NCBI GenBank assembly: GCA_001839685.1
Contig: MLAK01000217.1
Coordinates: 75,116 to 139,115, forward strand
Direction: 5' to 3'
From: Tritrichomonas foetus
Taxonomy: Eukaryota > Parabasalia > Tritrichomonadida > Tritrichomonadidae
DNA length: 64,000 nt
Shown here: piece by piece, positions 49,154 through 58,203 of the stretch
Numbering within the stretch: the first letter of the stretch is position 1
How the letters are laid out: each line of letters opens with the position of its first letter
Made by a program: the position numbers and the translations under genes
The notes under the pieces: model-generated
Told to the model about the DNA's origin: nothing
The model's input: only the letters and a program-made list of their open reading frames with translations
The model's database searches: none

Positions 49154-50773
49154 TTAAGCGGTTTCGATCCATTTATCGAGGAGAGATTGATCGTTGATAA
49201 GGGTGTTGGCTTGTTCTTCGGACATATCACGAATACGTTGAAGAAGGACAGCATTTCCTGGTTTTCTATCCATCATTTCTGCTCTAAGTAAGCTCTTTGG
49301 ATCTGGTTGGGTTTGGGCGAATGGAACATTTCCGGCCATTGGGTTCATTGGGAATCCTGGTGCTCCCATTGCTGGAAGTGTGTGCATAGCGTCTGGAATT
49401 CCGAATGAGCCCATTTGGTTCATTTGTGGGATACCGCCCAACATTGGATTTGGCATCATTGCACCCATTGGTGGTTGTCCCATTCCGATTCCTTGAACAA
49501 TACCATTGTAGAATGGAGCGCTCATTGGCATAGCAGCACCTGGCATTTGGTGTTGTGCGTTGGCGGCGTTTGGATTTGGACGCTGTTGATTGGTACGGTT
49601 CAAATTCTGTTTAATACGTTCATCCTTAGACATAGCCTTAGCAACATAGCATTGCTTGTCCTTGATTTGGATGAGGGTTGACTCCTTGATACATCTGTCG
49701 GCATCTTGTTCTGAAACAAAGCAAACAAAGCCGAATTTCTTGGAGATTTCTGTTTCTGGATCGCGCATGACCTTAACGGATTCGATTTCACCATATGGTG
49801 AGAAGACGGCCTTAAGGTCTTCATCTGTGATTGATTCGTCGAAGTTACGAACGTAAAGGTTACGTCCCTTATACTTCTCGTGGTTGAGCTTACGCCATCT
49901 TTCGGATTCTGCCTTAAGGTGGCTCTGTCTTTCTCTACGTGTCATGGCACGGTTGCAATGGACGGTGACACCGTCGATTTCTTTACCGTTGAGGCCATTG
50001 ACGGCATTTTCAGCATCTTCGTGGGTTCTCATGTTGCAATAACCGAAGTTGCGTGATTTACCGTTTTCGTCTGTGACAAGCTTTGGTGATTGGACGTCAC
50101 CATATTGGGCGAAGAGGTTCTTGATGTCTTCGTCTGATTTGATTGTGTCTGGAAGATCCTTGATATAAACGTTTGTGTATGTTTCGGCTGGGTTTTGTCT
50201 TTGACGGCGCATGTATGGTTCAATTTGAACTGGTCTGTTGTTGATGGAAGCATCTTTAAGATCGTGCATGGCTTGGTTGGCATCTTCTGGATTACGGAAT
50301 TGGACATAACCATAACCACGGGAAACACCGTTATCTTGTGGGATCTTGCAAGAGATGATTTCACCGAAGTTTGCAAAGGCTTCATGCAATTGGGAAACTT
50401 CGATGGCTGGGTCGAGGTTCTTGATGAACAAGTTACCTTGTCCACTCTTACGAATTCTGTTTGTCTCTTTATCGGCCAATGAAAGACGGATTGGGACGTT
50501 ATCAAGTTTGGTATAGTTTAATTCGCTGATGGCGCGTTCAGCATCTTCGCGGGTTTCGAAATTGATGAAGGCAAAGGCAAAGATATTGCCATCACGACCT
50601 TCTTTTTGCTTAAGTGTGACACCAGCTGATCCTGGGACGACATTACCAACTTCGCTGAAGAGGGAGCGAAGGAATTCTTCTGTGACAGCTGTTTCACTAG
50701 CATTTCCATCCTTGGTTTTGTGGACTGGAAGGTCACCAACATAGATTGTAGTTTGTTGAGAGGCTTGTGCCAT
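49154..50773 (-). CDS. PABP: Polyadenylate-binding protein, four RRMs, 539 aa
   Basis: The ATG at 50773 (MAQASQQTTIYVGDLPVHKT) is used; upstream is only GTG. Four RRMs occur in order, with RNP2/RNP1 pairs TIYVGDL/GNIFAFAFINF, NLFIKNL/SRGYGYVQF, NVYIKDL/SRNFGYCNM and NLYVRNF/SKKFGFVCF. A Met/Pro/Gly/Asn-rich linker (about 385-480) is followed by a short C-terminal helical region. That end should be the MLLE (PABC) domain, but its signature KITGMLLE is replaced by RIRDMSEEQ. PABP binds poly(A) tails and supports translation and mRNA stability. TCATT with its A 17 bases before the ATG is the likely initiator. Confidence 0.95.
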   Translation of the reverse strand: MAQASQQTTIYVGDLPVHKTKDGNASETAVTEEFLRSLFSEVGNVVPGSAGVTLKQKEGRDGNIFAFAFINFETREDAERAISELNYTKLDNVPIRLSLADKETNRIRKSGQGNLFIKNLDPAIEVSQLHEAFANFGEIISCKIPQDNGVSRGYGYVQFRNPEDANQAMHDLKDASINNRPVQIEPYMRRQRQNPAETYTNVYIKDLPDTIKSDEDIKNLFAQYGDVQSPKLVTDENGKSRNFGYCNMRTHEDAENAVNGLNGKEIDGVTVHCNRAMTRRERQSHLKAESERWRKLNHEKYKGRNLYVRNFDESITDEDLKAVFSPYGEIESVKVMRDPETEISKKFGFVCFVSEQDADRCIKESTLIQIKDKQCYVAKAMSKDERIKQNLNRTNQQRPNPNAANAQHQMPGAAMPMSAPFYNGIVQGIGMGQPPMGAMMPNPMLGGIPQMNQMGSFGIPDAMHTLPAMGAPGFPMNPMAGNVPFAQTQPDPKSLLRAEMMDRKPGNAVLLQRIRDMSEEQANTLINDQSLLDKWIETA

Positions 50774-51409
50774 TTTTAATTTTAAAAAATGAATAACATC
50801 ATGGTCAACCACACTCTATTCAAATTAAGATGGCCCTTATTCATGGTCGAGCTAACCGTTGACCAAATCAATAACTTTGAAATCATTAATTTGAATAATA
50901 ATCTTTATTTTTTTCTTACTATTTCAATACCTATAGAAAAAATTTTTCAATACATCTTATTTTTTATCTACTTTTGTTAATAAACATGCTAATGCTAATA
51001 AATAAAGTAAGTATTTTCATGAAAGTTTTTTCTTTTTCAATGATTTCTAAAGCTTTCAAAGAAATGTATTAACTTTTTCTTTTAACTCAAAATTCAAACT
51101 GCCTGAAAAAGTAAACTTCAATAATTATCGTTTTAGCGCGTGTTCAGTCAAAGTCCACCTCTTCGGTCTCTTTATGATGCAGTATTTTTTATTCGCGTAT
51201 TAAATATTACTGAAATATGAATAAAAATGTAAATAACGCTCATATAAATATTTCCATAATACAATTTATTTGATTCAATATTTACCTTTCCTGGAGAATT
51301 GCTAGAAGTATGTTGACAAAAATTCGATTTACGCCTAAATAAAACAAAATAGAAAATGGCTGAAAAATTAAAATCTTTGAACTGATAAAAGGAAGATAAA
51401 ATTTAGTAT
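50774..51409. other. Spacer upstream of PABP with a GC-rich patch
   Basis: About 640 bases. A small GC-rich patch at about 51134-51190 (TTTTAGCGCGTG, AGTCAAAGTCC, TCTTCGGTCTC) ends in a T6 run. It shares the short words GCGCGTG and AGTCAAA, in the same order, with the RNA candidate at 42572-42707. No coding frame is convincing. Confidence 0.4.
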
Positions 51410-52879
51410 TTATAGCTCATGCTTATCAAGCGTGCGCAAGAATTTCTGGCCGCCTTTGTTAATTTGTGGATCATCAAGGTGGTTCGAGAAAAATACATCA
51501 AGTTTCATTTCTTTCATTTTCTTTGCACATTCTTCATATCTGCATAAATCAGCTGCAACATAACTTGCTATTTGATTGAGATGTTTATCACTTTGAACGA
51601 GTTGGACAACTGTTTCACAAGCATCAATAAATTCAGTTGTGTAACCAATTTTTGAAAGTGTGTCTAAAAGGAGTAAAAATGAATGTAGAGAAACTTGATC
51701 GCCAAGTTGAAGAGATACTTGAATAAAATCATTCAGAAATCCAGCAAGACTCATTTGATCAAGCATTTCTTGGTTTATATGAATTCTTCGTAACACAGTA
51801 CATAATATTGTAATAACACCACTATTTTTAATGCTTGCCATAACTTTCAAAAATGGAACAAAATTAGAAAATGATACAATCTTCTTACGAATTTCATCAT
51901 GGCTGAAAATCACTAAAAATAATCGGAGTGTGTCTGTGAATATTGGAAGTTCCATAGTTAACCACTCACCTTCACCAAGGATAAGATTGGCAACTTTTAA
52001 GTTTGAAGCAGCCTTCATTAAAATTAATGTAGCTTTGACATTACTTTTGGCCAAATCAAGAAGGAGATCAAGAAGCTCATGATCACAGAAAATGGAAGAG
52101 TCTGTTGCTTTTGCAACAAGAAGGGAAAGAACTGAATCGAGAATTTCTGGAGCGATTTTAAGATGAACTTTTACTGAATCAACTGGAACATCACCCTCAT
52201 CGTAGAACTCAGAAATAACAGCAAGTGCATTATAACAAGTTTGAAGAGAACGAATGTCAGTTTTTGTTGTGATGATATTTCTAAAAATTCTCCAGCAGTG
52301 ACTTGCCCTTCCTTGTCTATAGTCTGAATATTGTGTGCAGAGGTACAAAAGTACAGAAGAGTAGTTATAAATTAAATCTGGTGTGGTGAAATATTTTGAT
52401 CCTTGAATGAGAATATCAATCATTGGCCAGGGGTTATCACTATCAATATCATTGAATTGTTGTGCATAAGAACAGAGTATAGAAAGTGATTTTTGTGGTG
52501 ACCTTGTTAAAATTGATGCAAATTTGTTGGTTAGTTCTTCATCAAATGCTTCCGGACAATTTTGAACAACTTTGTCTAAAATGAAGAATATTTCATTGAC
52601 GTAGTTTCTGTTCTTATACGGTAATTGATCGATATATCCATTTGATACAAAGATATCGCGGATTTTTGGATTGCGAATGAGTACACGAATGACCATGAGA
52701 ATTGGAATTCCGATTTCTCGCGGAAGTTGAGGTGTTAAATGTCCGAGTAAAATCTTAAAAAGATTCGATGATTCTTTTGGCGTGGCATTTTTTGGGAGTT
52801 TTAATATGTAAGGAACAAACCCATCATCATACGGATCTTTTAGGATCTTCGTATCGACATTACTTCGGTGCATATCCAT
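51410..52879 (-). CDS. Armadillo-like helical repeat protein, 489 aa
   Basis: The protein is almost entirely alpha-helical with the spacing of ARM/HEAT repeats (SNLFKILLGHLTPQLPREIG, IPILMVIRVLIRNPKIRD, SHCWRIFRNIITTKTDIRS). No catalytic domain is present. Such stand-alone helical scaffolds are frequent in trichomonads; partner and location are unknown. TCACT with its A 12 bases before the ATG supports the start. It shares a 166-base divergent promoter region with the second cyclase homologue. Confidence 0.8.
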   Translation of the reverse strand: MDMHRSNVDTKILKDPYDDGFVPYILKLPKNATPKESSNLFKILLGHLTPQLPREIGIPILMVIRVLIRNPKIRDIFVSNGYIDQLPYKNRNYVNEIFFILDKVVQNCPEAFDEELTNKFASILTRSPQKSLSILCSYAQQFNDIDSDNPWPMIDILIQGSKYFTTPDLIYNYSSVLLYLCTQYSDYRQGRASHCWRIFRNIITTKTDIRSLQTCYNALAVISEFYDEGDVPVDSVKVHLKIAPEILDSVLSLLVAKATDSSIFCDHELLDLLLDLAKSNVKATLILMKAASNLKVANLILGEGEWLTMELPIFTDTLRLFLVIFSHDEIRKKIVSFSNFVPFLKVMASIKNSGVITILCTVLRRIHINQEMLDQMSLAGFLNDFIQVSLQLGDQVSLHSFLLLLDTLSKIGYTTEFIDACETVVQLVQSDKHLNQIASYVAADLCRYEECAKKMKEMKLDVFFSNHLDDPQINKGGQKFLRTLDKHEL

Positions 52880-53045
52880 TTTTAAAACAGTGATAAAATT
52901 AAATTCATTTTGATCTTTCTTCCGTTAAAATTACATCAAGATTAACTTTTTGAATTGACATTGTTATTATTCTCTCAAAAAAAATCTTCATTTTCACCTT
53001 TTTTAATTATTTAACCGAAATTCATATTGAAAAAAATGACTTATT

Positions 53046-56000
53046 ATGAAATTTTCAATGATAATTTGGAGACCTATTCTCAAAAAGTCACGTTATCCAA
53101 CATCAAAAAAAATGTTTTCCCATAATAAAGGACGAAGAAATGGGAAAGCGCACAAACGACTAGTTCCAAAAAGCATCTTTTCAATCGCTCTTTCAACTAT
53201 CCGAGATTACTTTTCGTACTGCCAAGACGTCGTAACTCTTCCTCTCGTTTTTTATAATATTATCAACTTTTACATGCTTTCAGTGATAACAATTCCATTG
53301 ATTCTAATCAGAAGTGAACCTGTTTGGGGAGAAGATGTTACCCTATCAAACGCTTTATATTTTCTATCATTTTTTCTCCGAATGGGGTCAATATATACAA
53401 AATATAGTCAAGTAATTTATTCTTCTATTTTTAACATAGTATTGTTACTTATTCTTATGCTTCCTGTTTTAATTTTTTCACCCATCTACAAAGTAACTGG
53501 AAGAGTTCCAAGATCTTTTTGTTTTATTACAACACTTTCTACAGATTTTCTGATGCATGTTGCATTTTTCTGGACACCTTCGCAAATAGGAACAATTGTT
53601 GGTTTACTCATTCAACCCGCCCAAAATCAAATTAACACCACTTTTATCATTCTTCTCGTAATTTTAGTGATATTTTTAATTATAATGATTATATTTTTCG
53701 ATGCTATTGTTTTCCCACAAGTTAACTTCACAAAAGGAAGAACACTCACATGGGTTGGCCAAACAATGACTTTGATTTATCTTTATGCAACTTTACAGTT
53801 ACTTTTAACTCGAATTTGTGAAATTATTTCCAATGGAGTCCTTCAATATGTTTTAATTGGTATTTATTCAATAGCTGCATTTGGTTCTATAATTGCTGCT
53901 TCAATTCGTGTTCCTTCAGTTGAAATCAAATTTACTTCCTATTATTTAGGAAGTGCAACGTCTTCCATTGTAGTTTTAATCTTCATTGTTATTAAATTCT
54001 TTAAAGAAGGCATTGATGGGCCTTTACTTTTCTTACAATTCATTATTTTATCGTTTGCATTGATCTTATTATTCACTCGTGTATTTACTTACCAAGAAAT
54101 TAAAATTTTATCTTCGCTTGATTCGTTGTATCATGAAGAAGTCGCTTTTGATGAAATTTATCGTAGACCTTACCAATTCCTTGGAAGTATGCGAATTGGA
54201 TTTAAGAATGCCCATCCATATGTTTTAACATTTGAACCATTCAATAATGCATTAAATGCATGGCCTAATTCCCAATTTATTTGGATTCAATATTTAAGAT
54301 TTCTATCTGTTTATTTTGAAGAAACAAGTAAATTACTTATTTTAATTGAAGGCTTAAAACAGCAAAAATTTGGTGGACTTCATGTTAAAGGCTTTCGTGC
54401 TCTTCTTCTTCATACAGCAAATAGTAGAAATAGGCACGTTTCATCTGATCTTAAATATCAATTTAAACTTCTTGAAGAACAAATTCGAACAACCAAAAAT
54501 TTATTAGTAACTTATTGGTCAGCAATTGAAGAATGTTCTTCTTCATCTGCTTTTGATATTGGTAAGCAGCTTAATGAGCATATTCAAAACATTGAAAGTA
54601 TGTTTGCACACCTAATTTTGTTATATCCCAATAATTCTTTTATTTGTTCGAAATTTGCTAATTTCCTTTCTTCTGTTGTCTGTGATATTAAACAAGCAGA
54701 AACATGGAAAAATCGAGCAAATGTTCTAAAAGATCATAGAAACTTTATGATTGATATTACACAACAATTTGCTCTGAATATGTTTCCAATGTTACCCAAA
54801 ACACTTGCTGATTTACAACCTGTTATAGCACAACCAATAAAAGATGGTTCAATGTCATTTGATGATCATTTAAATGAGACATCAACAATAAGTTCTGGGA
54901 GAAATACGTTTGGAATGTCAGATGATGGTGGATATGAATCGAGTCATATTAGGCAACTTGGACTTCATGCTCCAGTTCCATTTGCTCGTAACTTTATTAT
55001 ATTGTCGATTGCTTTTGTTGTTATTGCTTTCTTAGCTGGCCCATTTACACCATCTTTTGTAGTTTTTTATGATACACAACTCCTTAAACAATATTTCATT
55101 GGTATTAAAACTTCTTGTTATATGGCAGAATACTTTGAAATTATTCCGAATTATCTAATGTTTGAAGCATTAAACATTGAGCATGTTTTGCCTTCAAAAA
55201 ATGAAGAAGTTGATATATTAGGCGTTCCAAATGAAACAATTGATTTATATTCTGTTTCAATTTTGGACTTACTTCATTCTCTTGATTCATCGAATCATCA
55301 ATTTGTAGAATTTTCTCAAAAACTTCTTTCAATTAATTCAAAGTTTTCACTCAGCTTGCATTCACCAACAATAGAATTTATAACAAGGTCGTCTAGCTCT
55401 GGGGTTCCTCAGAACTCCACTATCAAAATAACAATGAGAGAAGCAATGCCTGCTTTAATTAGCAACTTTTTCTCTTATTCGACCGAATTTTATAAATATC
55501 AAGAATCATTTTTCGATTCTGATTGGTTTATTCAAAGTATTGCTAATTCGCATAGAATAACGCCCCATATTTTAGATAATGTTTTATATTTATGCAGTGA
55601 TGTTCGTCAAAGATTGGATGAACTAAATAATAAAACTATGATTATTGTTCTTGTCTTTGCAATAGTAAGTGCTACCTTTTGGCCTTTTGGTATAATTAGT
55701 GTTCTAACATTTAAGAGACAGTGGACTTCAATTATTAAGATAATGAATTCAATGCCACATGTTGCAATTCAGAGAGCAATTTCTCATTTTTCAAACTTAC
55801 AAAATATTCAGCAGATCGATCAATCAAAGAAATCGGAATCTAAATATACAAGTACATATATTCAAATGGTTTCTAGTCGTGATGTGAAAAATGGACTACC
55901 TCAAGGTTTATTACTTGCACTTGTTACATTTGACATTATTTTATCTATTTGTGTTTTCATTGCTTTATACTTTATTATTAAAATAATGAGTGATCAACTC

Positions 56001-58019
56001 ATTGTTATTCCTTATCGTCTTCATTTATCAGGAAATGTTTTGGTTTACTATTATCGTTGCTCAGTTTTAATATTAAGGTCATTAGCAGAATCACAAAATA
56101 AACCCTTTTTCTATGATACTCGGCAATATATTACAGAAAAACTTGATGAAGCAATTCCGCTTCTACGGAGTTCATTAAATGATTTCTTTTTCGTTGAAGA
56201 AGCTGGTCACAGTGCCGGAGTATTAAGTAGTACTACAGAAATTGTTGAATCGCTTTTCTCGTCCAATGGAAATTGGCTGAATAATGAAATTTTACATGAA
56301 AAATTAATGAATATGCCAAATCTAATCACATTAGATGTAATTTATGAAATTATTATTAATTTATATAGAAAAATATCTGTCAATGAGTATAGTATTAATT
56401 TAAATGACACAGAATTCTTACTTTTAACACATTTTATTTTGGATCATTTATATGAATCGGTTTTTGAAGAAATTGATAATAGCTATTTAAAGTTGATGAA
56501 TAATATGATCTCCCGACTTTTAGCAATTTTATTTATAATTTCAGCCGGTATATTCATTATTGGTATCATTGTATTAATTGTATTAACTGTTAATGTTGTA
56601 AGTATTTTGAAAACTACTAGATTTTGTTTATCTTCTTTGTCTATGGTTGATGTTAGATTCTTGACGGAATCAACAAATATTATGCAATTGTTTTCTGGCA
56701 ATTTTGTTTCATCGCATATTGGGAAAAACTCACTTCTTCCATCACTGATTAGAATGCAAGAAGTAATTGAGGATTGTATCATTGTAGTTAATGAAGAAAT
56801 GTGCATTACTTCCTTTAACCAAGCTGCCGCACAACGATTTCATCTTTCCTCGAAATCAATCAATGGCACACATATAAACTCTGCTATTATATTTGAAAAC
56901 CCTGATATTATAGAAACTGCAACTCGATTATTTAATGATGAAAATGAAAATGAAATAATCGATAGAACATTTGAAAGTCGTGTTGCTTTAATTGATACGC
57001 CATTTCCAGATTTCCTTCAAACAATTTCATTAAATTTGGTGAATGAAAATTCAAAGAAAAATCAACTTGTTGTTGTTATTGCTAAACAAGATGATTTTGA
57101 ATTGAAACTTCATGAAATAGAATCAGCAAATAAGAAGATTGAAGAATTAAAAATGTCTGTAGTTCCTCCTCAACTTCTTGGTAAAATTGACTCAAAAGAT
57201 ACATCATTAATGCTTTCGATCAGAAATGGTATAACTGCATATATAGAATGCATGATTGCAAGTGATCCAGAACAGGCAACACCTCTTCTTCTAAATAACC
57301 AATTATCCCAAGTTTCTCTTGTCAACTCCAATGCTTTAATTTCTGTTCATCCAAGTCTACAACATAATTCTATGTCCGCTTTCCATCATCAACATTCCCA
57401 ACCAAATTTCTTCGTAAATTCTACACAAAGTTCTCAACAAACATCGCAGCAAGGTTCACAATTGAATCTTTTACAAAGCTCGTTGCAATCTTCACAACAA
57501 AACTCACAGTTAAATTTTTTGCAAAATTCACAATCAACATTTTTACAAAGTCAATCAAATGTGAAGAATAAAATATCTAAATTCTATGATATTGTTGACT
57601 ACTGTGTTCTTTTTACAAATGATGTGTGCAGTTTAAGAAATTTTGGAACAGGTGCGTGTTTGTGCTTTAATATTATTGATCAAAACTACAACATGTTGCC
57701 TGTTGTTACACAAGCCATTGAATTTTGTAAAACTTTGATCGAAAAATGTAAAGAGTCTGAAATAGAAATTCGATGTTCATTATCATATGACATATCTGCA
57801 ACTGCTGGAATGATATCGACGAAAAGACTATCATTTGATTATTATGGTTCATCAAGAAAAGCTACATTTAAACTTATTAATTATGCTGAGCCATCATCAA
57901 TTATATTTGATTATATAATGAATGATTTTATTGACCCGAGATATAATAATTCACTTAAAACTACATCAGTCCCAGAATTTAACGGACAAACGTCTGAATA
58001 CTTTATCCTACAATGCTAA
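53046..58019 (+). CDS. Giant multi-membrane protein with PAS and remnant cyclase domain, 1657 aa
   Basis: This is a paralogue of the gene at 22579-27354, with the same layout. It has about eight to ten N-terminal membrane helices (65-345), a cytosolic helical region ending near 600, single membrane segments near 655, 870, 960 and 1170 around two large loops, and a PAS-like domain at about 1240-1350 (CIIVVNEEMCITSFNQ). The C-terminus still follows the class III cyclase outline (VPPQLLGKIDSKD, DYYGSSRKATFKLI), but no metal Asp, catalytic Asn or Arg can be placed; the second metal motif reads NFGTGACLCF. A Gln/Ser/Asn-rich insert of about 100 residues (1408-1506) splits the domain. It is probably a sensor without cyclase activity. 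TCATA with its A 22 bases upstream is the likely initiator. Confidence 0.8.
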   Translation: MKFSMIIWRPILKKSRYPTSKKMFSHNKGRRNGKAHKRLVPKSIFSIALSTIRDYFSYCQDVVTLPLVFYNIINFYMLSVITIPLILIRSEPVWGEDVTLSNALYFLSFFLRMGSIYTKYSQVIYSSIFNIVLLLILMLPVLIFSPIYKVTGRVPRSFCFITTLSTDFLMHVAFFWTPSQIGTIVGLLIQPAQNQINTTFIILLVILVIFLIIMIIFFDAIVFPQVNFTKGRTLTWVGQTMTLIYLYATLQLLLTRICEIISNGVLQYVLIGIYSIAAFGSIIAASIRVPSVEIKFTSYYLGSATSSIVVLIFIVIKFFKEGIDGPLLFLQFIILSFALILLFTRVFTYQEIKILSSLDSLYHEEVAFDEIYRRPYQFLGSMRIGFKNAHPYVLTFEPFNNALNAWPNSQFIWIQYLRFLSVYFEETSKLLILIEGLKQQKFGGLHVKGFRALLLHTANSRNRHVSSDLKYQFKLLEEQIRTTKNLLVTYWSAIEECSSSSAFDIGKQLNEHIQNIESMFAHLILLYPNNSFICSKFANFLSSVVCDIKQAETWKNRANVLKDHRNFMIDITQQFALNMFPMLPKTLADLQPVIAQPIKDGSMSFDDHLNETSTISSGRNTFGMSDDGGYESSHIRQLGLHAPVPFARNFIILSIAFVVIAFLAGPFTPSFVVFYDTQLLKQYFIGIKTSCYMAEYFEIIPNYLMFEALNIEHVLPSKNEEVDILGVPNETIDLYSVSILDLLHSLDSSNHQFVEFSQKLLSINSKFSLSLHSPTIEFITRSSSSGVPQNSTIKITMREAMPALISNFFSYSTEFYKYQESFFDSDWFIQSIANSHRITPHILDNVLYLCSDVRQRLDELNNKTMIIVLVFAIVSATFWPFGIISVLTFKRQWTSIIKIMNSMPHVAIQRAISHFSNLQNIQQIDQSKKSESKYTSTYIQMVSSRDVKNGLPQGLLLALVTFDIILSICVFIALYFIIKIMSDQLIVIPYRLHLSGNVLVYYYRCSVLILRSLAESQNKPFFYDTRQYITEKLDEAIPLLRSSLNDFFFVEEAGHSAGVLSSTTEIVESLFSSNGNWLNNEILHEKLMNMPNLITLDVIYEIIINLYRKISVNEYSINLNDTEFLLLTHFILDHLYESVFEEIDNSYLKLMNNMISRLLAILFIISAGIFIIGIIVLIVLTVNVVSILKTTRFCLSSLSMVDVRFLTESTNIMQLFSGNFVSSHIGKNSLLPSLIRMQEVIEDCIIVVNEEMCITSFNQAAAQRFHLSSKSINGTHINSAIIFENPDIIETATRLFNDENENEIIDRTFESRVALIDTPFPDFLQTISLNLVNENSKKNQLVVVIAKQDDFELKLHEIESANKKIEELKMSVVPPQLLGKIDSKDTSLMLSIRNGITAYIECMIASDPEQATPLLLNNQLSQVSLVNSNALISVHPSLQHNSMSAFHHQHSQPNFFVNSTQSSQQTSQQGSQLNLLQSSLQSSQQNSQLNFLQNSQSTFLQSQSNVKNKISKFYDIVDYCVLFTNDVCSLRNFGTGACLCFNIIDQNYNMLPVVTQAIEFCKTLIEKCKESEIEIRCSLSYDISATAGMISTKRLSFDYYGSSRKATFKLINYAEPSSIIFDYIMNDFIDPRYNNSLKTTSVPEFNGQTSEYFILQC
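57270..57565. repeat. Gln/Ser-coding low-complexity insert
   Basis: CAA/TCA-rich imperfect repeats encode SQLNLLQSS-type units inside the remnant cyclase domain of the second homologue. The paralogue at 22579 lacks it, so it is a lineage-specific insertion. Confidence 0.7.
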
Positions 58020-58203
58020 AGAATTGACATATATCGATTATTTGAAATGAGAAAGAAAATAATATCACATCAAGCAAGCTTTGGAGTTTTTGCGTGATGT
58101 AATTTGAAATGGTTTGTTTGTATAAAAAATTGTTATTTATTATCAAATTCTGTCATGTCATTTTTATTTTTTCTGAAATTTTTTTATGGCATCATGATCA
58201 ATC

